Assembly (NCBI GenBank): GCA_963573385.1
Contig: CAUYLG010041542.1
Span: 1-64,000, forward strand
Source: Cacajao melanocephalus
Taxonomy: Eukaryota > Chordata > Mammalia > Primates > Pitheciidae
Length of the DNA stretch: 64,000 bases
Direction: 5' to 3'
The translations under genes were made by a program, and so were the position numbers. The notes beneath the pieces were generated by a model. That model made no database searches and was not told the DNA's origin. It worked only from the letters and a program-made list of their open reading frames with translations. Numbering within the stretch: position 1 is the first letter of the stretch; every line of letters begins with the position of its first letter. This document shows, in pieces, positions 23,195 to 37,563 of this stretch.

Positions 23195-24308
23195 AATGTC
23201 CTCACATGCAAAATACATTTATTCCATGCCAATAGCTCCAAAAGTCTTAACCTCTTCTAGCATCAACTTTAAAGTCCAAGTCTCATCTGAATATTGTCTA
23301 AACTAGATATTGATGAAATTCAAGGTAGGATTCATTCAGAGGCAATTCCCCTCCAGCTGCCACTGTGAAATTAAGTCATGTGCTTTTAAAAATACAATGG
23401 TGAATCAGGCAAAGGATAAACATCCCTATTCTAAAAGAGAGCAATGGGACAGAAGAAAGGAGAAACAGGTCCTAGTTAAAGTCCAAAACACAACTGGGAA
23501 AACATTAAATTTTAAGCCCTGAAAATAATCTTCTTGGACCCCATGTCCCACCTTCCAGACACACTGGGGTGGGGTTTGGGCTCCTAAAACTCTGATAGCC
23601 TTGCCCCCATGGCTTTACTGTGATAAGTCAATGCAGCAACTGTCCTGGGTTGGAGTTACATGACTGCAGCTCTACCAGTCAGGTCTCAGGGGTGACCCTG
23701 CTGCCTTGACTCCACCAGCCATTGCCCTAGTGAGGACTCTCTACCGTGGCCTCACCCCTGGGGCAATTATCTTTCTGGGCCCCAAGGCTCTTTGGGCATC
23801 CTTTGAAATCTAGGTGGAGGTAGTCATGCCCCCACAGCTTGTATACTGTGTACACCCATGGAGATGGCCCTGTGTGGATACCTCCATGGTTTACTATCTG
23901 TGCCTTTCAGAGGGAGGGTCTGAGCTTCAGCCACTTGAGCCACAGCTGAAATGGCCATGAAGTGCTGCACTAGAATATGAAGAGTAGAGCCCTAAAATCC
24001 TTCTTCCCTGGCCTTCTGGGTCTGTAATGGATAAGGCAACCTCAAAGGTCTCCAAAATGTTTTTGGGGTAATTCTTTCATTATCTTGATGAGTAACACCT
24101 GGATCCCTTCTATCCATACAAATCTTATCAAACATATACTTGGCCACACGCTTGGCATTCTCTCCCATGGTTTTTCATGCTTTATAACAGGGCCAGACTG
24201 AGAAATTTCCAAATCTTTTGAGTTGTACTTCCTTTTCAATGATGGATTCCATCTTTATTTTTTTATTTATTTATTTTTTTGGTTTGTTTACTTTTCAGTA
24301 TAATGTCT

Positions 24309-24960
<652 letters not shown>

Positions 24961-25185
24961 TAAATTAGGGTTTCCTAAGCTCAGGATTTCTCATCTATGA
25001 CCTAACTACACTGAACATGCAGTATTTAGTTGGGCCATTTTCCGTCACTCTGATGGGACATGAGAGGCGAGAGAAACTGACATGAACAGAAGCTCATGCT
25101 TCTTGCAGTGCTGTGAATAATAAAGTCCTTAATCACTGACCTAGGAGTCTGATGTCTTCTGCCAGCATTCAAAAAACGATGGCAG

Positions 25186-25505
25186 GGCTGGGCACAGTGG
25201 CTCACACCTGTAATCCCAGCACTTTGGGATTACAAAGTGCTGAGGTGGGTGGATCACTTGAGGTCAGAAGTTTGAGAAGTTTGAGACCAGCCTGGCCAAC
25301 ATAGTGAAACCCCATCTCTACTAAAAATACAAAAATTAGCCAGGCATGGTGACATGCACCTGTAATCCCAGCTATCTGGGAGGCTGAGGCACAAGAATTG
25401 CTTGAACCTGGGAGGCGAAAGGCAGAGGTTGCAGTGAAAGAAGATTGAGCCACTGCACTCCGCCTTGAGTGACAGAGCGAGACTCTGTCTCAAAACAAAA
25501 CCAGA
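25186..25505 (+). mobile_element. Alu
   Basis: Dimeric Alu with a small internal duplication (CTTTGGGATTACAAAGTG). Its tail faces the tail of the next, inverted Alu. Confidence 0.93.
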
Positions 25506-25522
25506 AACCCCGGCAGGCTAAA

Positions 25523-25787
25523 CTGTTTTTTTTTTTTTTTTTAAGACAGGGTCTCACTCTGTCACCAAGGCTGGAGTGCAGTGGCGCAATCTTGACTCAC
25601 TGCAATCTCAGTCTCCTGGGCTCAAGCAGTCCTTCCACCTCAGCTTCTGGAGTAACTGAGACTACAGGTGCGTGCCACCATGCCCAGCTAATATTTTGAT
25701 AATTTTTGTAGAGACAGGTTTTCCTCATGTTGCTCAATCTGGTCTCAAACTCCTGGGATTACAGGCATGAGCCAACATGCCCAGCCA
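25523..25787 (-). mobile_element. Alu, minus strand, internally deleted
   Basis: T-run 25525-25542; lacks part of the left arm. Target-site duplication GCAGGCTAAA at 25513-25522 and 25788-25797. Confidence 0.93.
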
Positions 25788-26194
25788 GCAGGCTAAAGTT
25801 GTTAGCTTGAAAGTACCATGCAATCTCAGACCCTTTGCATTTCTTGATAGTTACCAGTTGTTAGCACCTGGCCATATTTGCACTCTCTCTCTTTCAGCTC
25901 TCACTCCCATCTTCTTTAAGCCTGAACAGTTCTATTTTTCTTGGCCTTTCTTCACACTGACTTTTAAAAATAGTACAAGCCAGTTCTTGTTTTTTGTAGA
26001 ATATCCTTTAAGTCTTTTTGGGATGTGCCTTTATGATTAGATTCAGATAAAGCATTTCTTAGTAAGAATACTATATAAATATGTTCTCCTCAATGCATCA
26101 TATTAGGAGACATGTGATGTTAATTTTCCACATCATTGATTGATGACAAGTAAGTATTTGATAAATAATTGAATAAAACTCTATAAGTAAGCAT

Positions 26195-26340
26195 TATCTG
26201 CCCTACTTTAGAAACGAAGGCTCTAAGGCATAGAGAAATGAACTTGCTCAGATTAACAGAGCTAGTGGATGGCAGAGCCAGACTCCAGTGCAAGTGGGAC
26301 TGAGCCCCAAACTGTGCTCTGAACCACATGGTGTTCTGCT
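26195..26340 (-). repeat. MIR-like element
   Basis: Shows 'ggctctaaggcatagaga', 'acttgctcagattaacagag' and 'ggcagagccagactcca', typical of a reversed MIR. Confidence 0.65.
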
Positions 26341-26361
26341 TCTTTCTTGTTTTATTTATTC

Positions 26362-26708
<347 letters not shown>

Positions 26709-26811
26709 TGAGATAGAATATACATAATGTAAAATTTAGCATTTTAACCATTTTATGCATTGCAGTGGGAATGTAAAATGGTGCAGCCAACATGGAAAAC
26801 AGTATGGTAGG

Positions 26812-27029
26812 GTTTTTTGTTTGTTTTTGTTGTTATTTGTTCGTTTTACTTTTTACCCCCGAGACGAAGTCTCTGTTGCTTAGGCTGGAGTGCAGTGGCA
26901 CGATCTCGGCTCACTGCCGGGTTCAAGCCATTCTCCCGTCTCAGCCTCTGGAATAGCTGGGATTATAGGCACGCACCACCACACCTGGCTAATTTTTGTA
27001 TTTTTAGTAGAGACGGGGTTTCACCAAGG
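26812..27029 (-). mobile_element. Truncated Alu, minus strand
   Basis: Right arm and part of the left arm only; breaks off after GGGGTTTCACCAAGG. Confidence 0.85.
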
Positions 27030-27095
27030 TGGGTTTTTTTTTTTTTATGGTGGTTAATACCAGTAGTATTCACTACATTCATAGTGTTGTGCCAC

Positions 27096-27817
27096 TGTAA
27101 TACTGGGGTTCAGGGGTGTCCCCTCAGTTCCCCTGAGAGGACATTTCTCCAGGTTCTTGGTCAATCACTCCCCAAGAATGGGTGAGGAGACCACAGCACA
27201 GTGCACAGTGAACGCCAGACTCAAGAATGTTGTAGAAAGTGATTTTATTTAGGTAGAGAAAGAAAAAGGAGAAGGAGAGAGAAACAGCTAACTCTTACAC
27301 TGGGTGAGAGAAGGAAAAGCCGCTATCACACTGAGTGAGAACGGTTCCTACAGGGGGAAAACCAGAGAAGGAAAGCTCTCACACTGAGTGAGAGAATCCA
27401 GAAAGATGGAATCCAGGAGAGGAAATGTTATATTGGGGTTTAGGAGGGGAAGACAGGCTTCCACGAGAGAGTGTGGAAGGGTCTCCAGAGGGAAAATCCA
27501 GGATAAAGAAAAACAGCTTCCACGATTTCAGGGAAGGGGATTCAAACATGGAGTCCAAAGGGGTGTGGAAGAAGGGGATTTTTAACCCGGGAGGAACCCC
27601 CACCTTCTCTAAGACCCTTGGCCAATGAAGGGAGTTCCTTAGAACTTACCGCTGGAGTGATTGAGTCTTAGTTTCTTCCGGCGCTCTCGAAATTTTAAAT
27701 ATAAACCGTTAAATCTCCCGGATGGAGAGAGATGGGAGGGGGGCATGGCGCTGGGAAGTTCTCGCCCTTCAAACTACGCCCCCTTGTGGACCCGGAAAGA
27801 GAACACATTCCCTCACA
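27096..27817 (-). mobile_element. ERV-type LTR, minus strand (family unknown)
   Basis: About 720 bp inserted into L1M, with TG...CA ends and a reversed poly(A) signal (TTTATT near 27245). It contains tandem variants of a purine-rich motif 'CACTGAGTGAGA' (27296, 27331, 27380) and a GC-rich 3' third. No coding sequence. Confidence 0.6.
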
Positions 27818-28241
27818 ACCGTCACCACCAACCATGTCAAGAATTTTCGTCTTCCCAAACTGAAACTCTGTACCCATTAAACAGTAACTCCCCCTATTTC
27901 TCTCCCCTTAGCACCTGACAACAGCTGCTCTATCTTCCATCTCTGTGAATATGCCTATTGTAGGTACCTCATGTAAGTGTAATTATAAAATATTTGTGTT
28001 TTTGTGCCTGGCTTCTTTCAGTTAGCATAATGTTTTCAAGGTTCATCCATGTTGTAGCTTGTATCAGAATCCCCTGCCTTTTTAGGGCTGAGTAATATTC
28101 CACTGTGTATATATGCCACATTTTGTTTTTCCACTCACCTTTTGGCTGTCGTGAATAATGCCGCTGTTGGTATACATCTGTTTGAGTCCTTGCTTTCTAT
28201 TCTTTTAGGTGTATATCCAGAAATGGAACGGCTGGATTATG

Positions 28242-28443
28242 TTTATTGAGGACTTACATGCAGAGGCTGTCCAGTGGCAGTAAGCTGGACAGGAGAACCA
28301 CTACTGTTTGTAAAAAGCATGCAATTTATATCATATTTTTGCTTGGTACCCTCCACCTAGCAACCTATATTTAACCCAAAACAAAGGGCTTCAATCCCCT
28401 GTATGGCCTGACTTCCAAGGCATGGTCCAGGGGTTCAGATGAA
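28242..28443 (-). mobile_element. LTR fragment (arm A of inverted pair)
   Basis: About 200 bp inserted in L1M, near-identical to the reverse complement of 30059-30257. It starts at the reversed poly(A) signal TTTATT, so it lacks the U5 part. Confidence 0.8.
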
Positions 28444-28768
28444 GTATATATAAGTCCATGTTTAATTTTTTGAGAAATCATCCCGTCTTGCATATCGACT
28501 GCACCATTCTACATTCCCACAGCAATGCACATGGGTTCCAGTTTCTCCACATCCTTACCAACGCTTGTCATTTTGTTTTATGATAGCTACTCTAATGAGT
28601 ATGAAGTAGTATCTCATTGTGGTTTTGATTTGTGTTTCGTGATGTTGAGCATCTTTTCGTGTGTTCAGTGGCTCTATCTCTGTTTTTGTGATCAGGTGTT
28701 ACTGTCATGTTGTATATGGGAATGGAGATCTTTCTTATGAGCCTGGGCTAAAATTTTTTTCAATCTTG

Positions 28769-28940
28769 AATGCTGGACACAGGGCTGTGCACCTGTAGTC
28801 TCAGCTATATAAGAAGCTAAAGTAGGATTGCTTGAGCTCAGGAGTTCCAGACCAGCCTAGGCCTCATAGTGAGATCCCATCTCCCTGTCCCTCCAAAAAA
28901 GAAGAAAGAAAGCAAAAGGCAAAAGAAAAAAGAAAAGGCT
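28769..28940 (+). mobile_element. Alu monomer-like fragment
   Basis: Diverged Alu piece with one arm and an A/G-rich tail (AAGAAGAAAGAAAGC). Confidence 0.75.
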
Positions 28941-29107
28941 GCTAGCAGACTAATTTTAAGATTTTCTCCCAGTAGGTACATTTTAGAGGAAAAAAGAATG
29001 ATTAGATAGACATTGTTAGTCTAGAAACAAGAAGAATAACAGGAAAAGAAAGTCTGGTCAAAATAGCCTTCCTTCTCAGTCAGCTGATGTTCAATATGGT
29101 GAACTGA

Positions 29108-29432
<325 letters not shown>

Positions 29433-29605
29433 TCCCAGAACAAGTCTTAGTGCTATTATAGTTTATCAGAAAATTGTTATTTTATCAGGAATGTACTGTC
29501 TCTATGAATTAAAGTATAAGAAAAACTCTGACTCAGACCCAGTTTGGGAAAATTTTTTTAAAAATCTCTCCTGTATATGTCTTTTATTCTCCTATATATT
29601 TAGAC

Positions 29606-29790
29606 CAGTGGTTCTCAAACTTCAGATTACATCACAATCACCTTGTTAGACCCAGTTTCCTGGCTTTAGCCCCAGAGTTTCTAATTCAATAGGTCTAATG
29701 TGGGGCCTAATAATTTGCATTCTAACAAGTTTCCAGGTGAAGCAGATACTACTTGTCCGGAGACCACACTTTTGAAAACCATTGATGTAG
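29606..29790 (+). mobile_element. MER5A-like hAT element
   Basis: Starts CAGTGGTTCTCAAACTTCAG and ends TTTTGAAAACCATTG, the inverted ends of the MER5 group. The body has GCATTCTAACAAGTTTCCAG. Confidence 0.85.
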
Positions 29791-29989
29791 ACAATCTTTA
29801 AAGACCTGTCTTGGCCAAAAGGTGAGTCTAATTGTGTTTTTATGCTACAGTCACCCAGTCAATCACTTTTTACATTTCTGGTACAAATCAGATACAGTTT
29901 TAATTGACACAATACATGCATGTATGACAGATACACCTGGCCACAAGAACTCAAGCATACCTTGAGAACGTTACTATGCTCTAAGAAGA

Positions 29990-30352
29990 ATGTTGATTTG
30001 GAATCCCAAGTTAAGGAATCTGGGAGTGGCCAACTCGTAGATTCACTTCTCATCTGTGAAGGGCATCTGAACCCCCGGCCCATGCCTTGGAAGTCAGGCC
30101 ATACAGGGGATCAAAGCCCTTTGTTTTGGGTTAAATGGAAGTGGCTACCAAGCGAAAATGCTATATAAATTGCATGCTTTTTATAAACAGTAGTGGTTCT
30201 CCTGTCCAGTTTACTGCCACTGGGCAGCCTCTGTATGTAACCAACTTCTCAATAAATCTTATGTCTCATTCACTGGCTTCAGGTCTCTTCTTCCACGTCT
30301 TGGACACGGGGTCATCTCTGTTGGCGTCACTTAGTAAAGGTCTGGCATGACA
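29990..30352 (+). mobile_element. Solo LTR with TATA box and poly(A) signal (arm B)
   Basis: Has TATATAAA-like CTATATAAATTGC near 30161, AATAAA at 30251-30256 and a U5-like pyrimidine-rich segment up to about 30,350. 30059-30257 is the inverted partner of 28242-28443. Family not assigned; left end approximate. Confidence 0.6.
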
Positions 30353-30616
30353 ATACATAATCATGATAGCAATCTGTGTATTTGTATACCTATTGATATT
30401 TTTTCTTGAAGCATGTTTTCTGCTTTAGAGAAGAAATCTCCAAATACAACCTCACCAGTAGCTTAGTTTCAGTGATTAACTCTTCATGTAGTTTGTAAAT
30501 GTAGAATTTTAAATTGTGTATGTTCTGTGTGGCATGTTTTATTGATAAAGATGTTAATAGAAGGTGTTGATTAACACACAAAGATGTCTTTGCTCTATGG
30601 TCAACTATACTAGAGC

Positions 30617-30654
30617 TATATTAGTCAGGGTTCTCCAGAGAAACAAATCCAGTA

Positions 30655-30729
<75 letters not shown>

Positions 30730-31222
30730 GTATCTATCTATCTGCAGAATATACAGAATATATATTTATTATGAAGAATTGGCTCACGTGATTATGGAGC
30801 TGAGATGTGTCATGATCTGCCATCTGCAGGCTAAAGACCCAGGAAAGGTGGGGATGTGATACTAGTCTGAGTCCAAAGGTCTGAGAATCAGGAGAGCCAG
30901 TTGTGTTAATTGCAGCCAAGGGCAGGAGAAAACTCATGTCCTAGCTTAAGAAGGCAGGCAGGAAGCAGAGGGGCAAATTCCTCCTTCTTCTACCTTTTGT
31001 TCTGTTAAGGCATTGGATGTACTGGCTCTTGCCCATCCGCATTAGGAAAAGAAATCTACTTTACTGACATCGGCTTTAAAGAAATTTAGTTTACCGTGTC
31101 TACAGATCCAAATGTTAAACCCATTGGAAACATTCTCGTCGACACACCCCAAAATAATGTTTAATCTGGGCACCCCTTCTTCCAATCAAAATGACCCATA
31201 GAATTAACCATCACAACAACCA
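30617..31222 (-). mobile_element. ERVL (MLT2-like) LTR, minus strand
   Basis: Begins TATTAGTCAGGGTTCTCCAG and ends GAATTAACCATCACA, the reverse of the MLT2-type ends seen at 20969-21566. A (CA)n(GA)n microsatellite sits near its 3' end. Confidence 0.75.
30657..30726 (+). repeat. (AC)17(GA)18 compound microsatellite
   Basis: AC run 30657-30690 followed by a GA run to 30726, within the MLT2-like LTR. Confidence 0.97.
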
Positions 31223-31298
31223 TAAGATTAGTAAAGCTAAAGTATTAACTTCTATCTGGAGATCACCTAAAAGATGCCAAGGCTATTCTAATTCATTG

Positions 31299-31301
31299 TC
31301 T

Positions 31302-31333
<32 letters not shown>
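31299..31333 (+). repeat. (TC)n microsatellite
   Basis: TC/CT run with one phase shift at 31320-31321. Confidence 0.96.
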
Positions 31334-31685
31334 CCATTATCATCTCCTTTAAGCCAAGAATTGGTAACCCGTCTCCAGTTTGATCTGCAGTATTTCTTAA
31401 TATGGGAGCACCTTTCTTTCTCTGGAATCCCCAAAGTTTGCCAATGTTTCCAGTGTTTCTGGCCCAGCTGGAAGTAATATCCATGACTGCTTGTTAACTC
31501 CTAAGTCTAGAACAGATTCCAGACTAGTCCCTAATGAAAGACATAAAGTGGATTCTTTGTTCTTTAATAGTGGCCCTGTGTCAAATTTAACATTTCAGTG
31601 GACAGATTTTGTTGCCCCATTTTTATTACCCCATTGATCATTGAGCATATAGACATGCTCAATCATCAGAACCTAAAAACGGTTT
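31334..31685. other. Intergenic, unassigned
   Basis: Nothing recognised. Confidence 0.4.
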
Positions 31686-31816
31686 TGTATAATATTATAT
31701 ATATAATAACTATATTCACATGTCATAGAACATACTTAAAATGCGTTTACCAAAAGCAGTTTGATGACTTTTAGCATATTCACATAATTAAGCAGCAGTC
31801 ATCATAGTCAATTTTA

Positions 31817-32151
31817 TTTTATTTTATTTTACTTCCAGATCTTCCAGAAAAGAGGCTTTGTTTTATTTTCTTTCTTTCTTTTCTTTTTTTTTTTTCTAAG
31901 ACAGGCTGGAATGCAGTGATGTGATCACAGCTCACTGCAGCTTCAACCTCCTTGGCTCAAGGAATCCTCCCACCTAAGCTTCCTAACTAACTGGGACTGC
32001 AGGCACATGCTACCACACCCAGCTAATTTTTTGTACAGATGAGATGTTGCCATGATGCTCACTCTGGTCTCAAACTCCTGAGCTTAAGTGATCCTCCCTC
32101 CTTGGCCTCCAAGGTGCTGGGATTACAGGCATGAATCATGGCGCCTGGCTT
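31817..32151 (-). mobile_element. Alu with apparent 3' transduction
   Basis: Minus-strand Alu (body about 31898-32150). Its A-tail (31861-31897) is followed, in Alu sense, by about 30 bp of other sequence (31832-31860), then a second A-rich tail (31817-31831), then the target-site duplication (CATAGTCAATTTTA 31803-31816; CACAGTCAATTTTA 32152-32165). Confidence 0.8.
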
Positions 32152-32394
32152 CACAGTCAATTTTAGAACATTTTCATTATCCCCAAAAGAAATTCCCTAC
32201 TATTAGCAGTCACTCACCGTTTTCCTTCTGTCCCCAGCCCTATGCTAACATTAATCTACTTTCTATCTTTATAAATGTGCCTATTCTGTTCATCATAATA
32301 TACAGAGAGAAAATCACTTAAGTCATATAAATGGTCTTAGTGATTGGTTTCTTTCTCTGCTTTCAAGGTTCATTCATACTGTAACATGTATCAG

Positions 32395-33014
<620 letters not shown>

Positions 33015-33205
33015 CCATACTTTATTCCTTTTTATTGCTTCATAATATTCCATTGTATGGCGATATCACCTATATTTATCTATTCATCAGTTGGTGGGTT
33101 GTTTTTATTTCTTGGCTGTTATGAATAATGCTGCTATGGACATTCATGTTTAAGCTTTTGTGTGGACACATGCTCTGATGACTCTTGGGTGCAAAGTTAC
33201 TGGGT

Positions 33206-33671
33206 TATATATTGCTATTATTTGGATATGGTTTGCTTGTTCCCATCAAAACTCGTGTCGAAGTTGGATCTCCAATATTGTAGTGTTGGGAAGTGGGATC
33301 TAGTGGGAGGTGTTTGGCTTATGGAGTGCATCTCTTGTGAATAGATTAACGTCCTCTAATGCCTCGCACTGGAGTGAGTGAGTTCCTATAGAAACGGATT
33401 ATTTCCCAAGAGAACTGTTTGTTCAGTGGAAGCTGGCCTCCTCAGTTTGGCTCTCTTGCTTCTTCTCCCACCTTGTGATCTCTTTGCACAGGCCTGCTCC
33501 CCTTCTGCTGTCTGACAGGAATTAAAACAACCTGAGATCCTCACCAGCTGCAGCTACCTAATCTTGCTAATCTTGGACTTTCCAACCACCAGAATTGTGA
33601 GCCAAAGAAACCTCTTTGTAAAATAAATTACCCAGTCTCAGGTATTCTGTTACACAAAACAGACTAACACA
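33206..33671 (+). mobile_element. MaLR-type solo LTR
   Basis: Contains TTTGGATATGGTTTGCTTGT near the start and ACCCAGTCTCAGGTATTCTG then CAGACTAACACA at the end, both MaLR LTR landmarks. It interrupts L1M at TTATAT, and ATAT is repeated on both sides. Confidence 0.78.
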
Positions 33672-34545
33672 TATGATAACTCTATGTTTAACATTTTGGG
33701 GAACTGCCAGACTGTTTTCCAAAATGGCATACCATTTTATATTTACATAATCAATATATGATATATCCATTTTTCCACATCCTTGCCAACAACACTTATT
33801 ATTGTGTATCTTTTTGACTATAACAACCCTAGCGGGTTGTGAAGTAGTATCTCATTATAGTTTTGACTTGCATTTCTTTGATGGCTAATGATTTTGAGCA
33901 TCTGCTTATGTGTTTATTGTCCATTTGTATGTCTTCTTGGAAAATAGTTGTATTCAGATCATTTTTCCATTTTAAATTGTGTTATATGCCTTTTTGTTAT
34001 TGAGTTGTAATGGTTCCATATATGTGCTAGGTAAAAGTCCTTTGTCAGACATGTGATTTGTAAATCTTTTCATTTTTTTGATGGTGTCCTTTGAAGCAGT
34101 AATGTTGTTAATTTTGATAAAGTTAAATTTATCTATTTTCTCTTCTCTTGATTGTACTTTTGGTATCATATCTAAGAAGGCTTTGCCTACCCGCAATGTC
34201 ACAAAAATTTATTCCTGTGTTTTCTTCTAAGAGTTTTATAATCTTAGCTAATACAATTAGGTCTGTGATCATTTGAAATTCATTTTTGTGTATGGTATAG
34301 AGAAGTCCAACTTCATTCTTCTCTACATGGATATTCAGTTGTCTCAGCTCCATTTATAGAAAAGACGATTCTTTCCTCCATTAAATTGTCTTGACACTGT
34401 TACTGAAATTCAATTGACCATAATGTGGGTGTGTATTTCTGGATTCTCAATTCTGTACCACTCACCTGTGTATCTCTCTTTATGCCAATGCCACACTGTT
34501 TTGATTACTATAGCTTTGTAGTAAGATTCACACTTCATAATGTAG

Positions 34546-34861
34546 AGCTGGATGTGGTAGATCATGCCTGTAACCTCAGCAAACTGAAAGACTGAGGCAG
34601 GAGGATTGAGTGAGTCCAGGAGTTTGAGATCAGCCTGTGCAACATAGTGAGAACCCATTTCTAAAAAATGTTTAGAAATTAGCTGGGCATAATGGTATGT
34701 ACCTACAGACTCAGCTACTTGGGAGGCAGAGATGGGAGGATGGCTTGAGCCCAGGACTTTAAGGCTGCAGTGACCTATGATCACACCACTACACTCCAGT
34801 CTCAGTGACCAAGTGAGACCCTGTCTCTAAAAAAATTTAAACAAAATAAAATAAAACAAAA
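34546..34861 (+). mobile_element. Alu (AluJ-like)
   Basis: Strongly diverged dimer with an AAATAAAATAAAAC tail; inserted in L1M. Confidence 0.9.
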
Positions 34862-35025
34862 TTGGGAATGTGAATTCTTTATTGATCAGATTTTGAAGCT
34901 ATTGCCTTTAAACATTGTCCATTGACTGTTTAATTTAACTTTGAGTAAGTTGCTGGATTTTTCAGTCCATCAGTGTTCTTGTCAATAAATAGATGTTAAA
35001 TTTTTAGAAAAATGTCTTGCCAGTT

Positions 35026-35393
35026 GTATTAGACTGTTCTCACACGAAGAACTGCCCATGACTGAGTAATTTATAGAGGAAAGAGGTTTAATTGACTGTT
35101 AGTTCTATAAGGCTGAGGAGGCCTCAGGAAATTTACAATTACTGTAGAAGGCAAAGGGGAAGCAAAACACCTTCTTCACAGGCAGCAGGAGAGAGAAAAG
35201 CCAGTGAATGAGGAAGTGCCACACTTTAAAAACCATCAGATCTTGTGAGAACTCCCTCACTATTATGAAAACAGCATGAGGGAAACTGCCCCCATGATCT
35301 GGTCACCTCTCACCAGGTCTCTCCCTCAATACCTGGGGATTATAATTCATGATGAGATTTGGGTGGGGACACAAAGCCTAACTATATCACCAT
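35026..35393 (-). mobile_element. MaLR (MST-like) LTR, minus strand
   Basis: Starts TTGTATTAGACTGTTCTCAC and ends ATGAGATTTGGGTGGGGACA, then the short CACAAAGCCTAACTATATCA end. Confidence 0.82.
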
Positions 35394-35751
35394 TCAGATA
35401 ATTTGTTATGAGTACTACTTAGATATTAACTACAGTGTATCATGTTTGGTTTACAGATTGGACAATAAAACCACATTTATTGAAAATTGAAAAGGGGAGT
35501 TAAGTCAAATTTTAGTTATCTGAGTTTGCATTATGATCATATTACAGAAAAGGGTTGAAGTCTATAAATTATACATTCTTTTGAATAAAATTAATATTCA
35601 ATTATATAAGAACCTTGGACTTCCTTTGGGCATTTGCTCCAGGGTAATAGCAATTTTATCACTTGTTTAAACATTATTTGTGTACTTAAAAAAATAAATA
35701 ATTGATAAACTCAGAGTGCCCTCTAGATAAACTCTGGATTGAGATCAAATT

Positions 35752-37344
35752 ATAGTAATGCATAGCTTAACAATAGGGATACTTTCTGAGAAATGTATTA
35801 TTAGGCAATTCCATTGTTGTGTTAACAACATAGATTGTACTTAGTCAAACCTACAAGATATAGCCTACTGCACACCTAGGTTATACTGTATAGCCTATTG
35901 CTCCTAAGCTATTAACCTGGATAGCCTGTTACTGTCCTGAATACTGCAGGCAATTGTAATATTGTGGTATTTGCATATTTAAATGTATCCAAACATAGAA
36001 AAAGTACAGAAAAAATACAGTATAAAAGATAAAAAATGGTACACTTGTACAGGGTACTCACCATGAATGGGGCTTGAAGGACTGGAAGTTGCTTTGGGTG
36101 AGTCAGTGAGTGAGTGGTGAGTGAATATGAAGTCTTAGGACATATCTATACATTACTGTAGAGTTTATAAATATTATATGCTTTAGCTACACTAAATTTA
36201 TTAACACTTTTTTCTTCAATAATAAATTAACCTTAGCTTATTGTAACTTTTTTACTTTATAGACTTTTAAATTTTTTTAAAAAGTTTTGACTTGTAATAA
36301 CAGCTGAAAATGCAAAAACACAAAACATTGTACAGCTATACAAAAATATTTCTTTTCTTTATATTCTTGGTCAATAAGCTTTCTTTCTTTCTTTCTTTCT
36401 TTTCTTTCTTTCTTTCTCTTTCTTTTGCTAGTTCTTTCTTTCTCTCTCTCCCTTCCTTCCCCTTTCCTTTTCCCTTCCCCTTCCCCTTCCTTTTCTTTTG
36501 AGACAGAGTCTCACTCTGCTGCCAAGGCTAGAGTGCATCGTGCAATCATGGCTCACTGCAGCATGATCCTCCTGCCTCAGCCTCCTGAGTAGCTGGGACC
36601 GGAGGTGTAGCCACCATGCCCAGCTAATTTTTAATTTTTTGTAGAGATGAGGTCTTGCCCTGTTACTCAGGCTTGTCTCAAACTCCTAGGCTCAAGTGAT
36701 CCTCCTGTCTCCATCTCCCAAAGTCCTGGGATTACAGACATGAGCCACTGCACCAGATTTTTTCTTTTTTCTATTATAAACATTTTTTTAACCTTAAAAA
36801 CTTTTTTGTTAAAAATGAAGACACAAACACACACATTAGCCTAGGCCTACACAGACTCAGGATCATCAATATCACTGTCTTCTAACTCCACATCTTGTCC
36901 AATAGAAGATGTTCAGGGGTGATAACATGTACTGAACTGTCATCTCCTATGATAACACAATCTTCTTCTAGAGTACATCCTGAAGGACCTGCCTGAGACT
37001 TTTACAGTTAATTATTTTTATAAATATAAGGAGTACATTCTAAAATAACAATAAAACATATAGTATAGTAAATATATAAACCAGTAATAGAGTCATTTGT
37101 TATCATTATCAAGTCTTATGTACTGTACATAATTGTATGTGCTACACTTTTATACAACTGGCAGCACAGCAGGTTTGTTTTCATCAGCATCACCACAAAC
37201 ACGTGAGTAACGGGTAGTGCTATGATACCTATGATGTCATGGGGTGAAAGGAATATATCAGTCCCATTATAATCTTATGAGACCACTATTGTATATTTGG
37301 TCTGTCATTAACTGAAATGTCATTATGCAGTGCATAACTATATC
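35752..37344. mobile_element. Tigger3-like TcMar DNA transposon, split by Alu
   Basis: Inverted ends: left AATGCATAGCTTAACAATAG, right ATGTCATTATGCAGTGCATA. The body contains AGCCTACTGCACACCTAGGT and GTGAGTCAGTGAGTGAGTGG, which I recall from the Tigger3/4 group. A (TTTC)n-Alu insertion sits at 36379-36756. Transposase not evident. Confidence 0.75.
36379..36756 (-). mobile_element. Alu, minus strand, with long TTTC tail
   Basis: TTTC/TTCC tract 36379-36498 (about 120 bp) followed by an Alu body of about 260 bp. The tract is the expanded A-tail. Confidence 0.9.
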
Positions 37345-37390
37345 TGCACACTTTCTTTCCTTACAAAAATTATTGAAAAATATTTTTTGG

Positions 37391-37563
37391 AGCTGGATGC
37401 AAGTGGCTCACACCTGTAATCCCAGTGCTTTGGGAGGCTGAGCTGGGAGTGTCACTTGAGCACAGGAGTTCAAGTTCAAGAATGCAGTGAGCTATGTTCA
37501 CACCACTACACTCCAGCTTGGGTGACAGAGGGAGAGTAAAACCCTGTCTGTTAAAAAAAAAAA
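37391..37563 (+). mobile_element. Alu fragment with central deletion
   Basis: Left-arm start is joined directly to the right-arm end (GAGTTCAAGTTCAAGAATGC). Confidence 0.85.
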
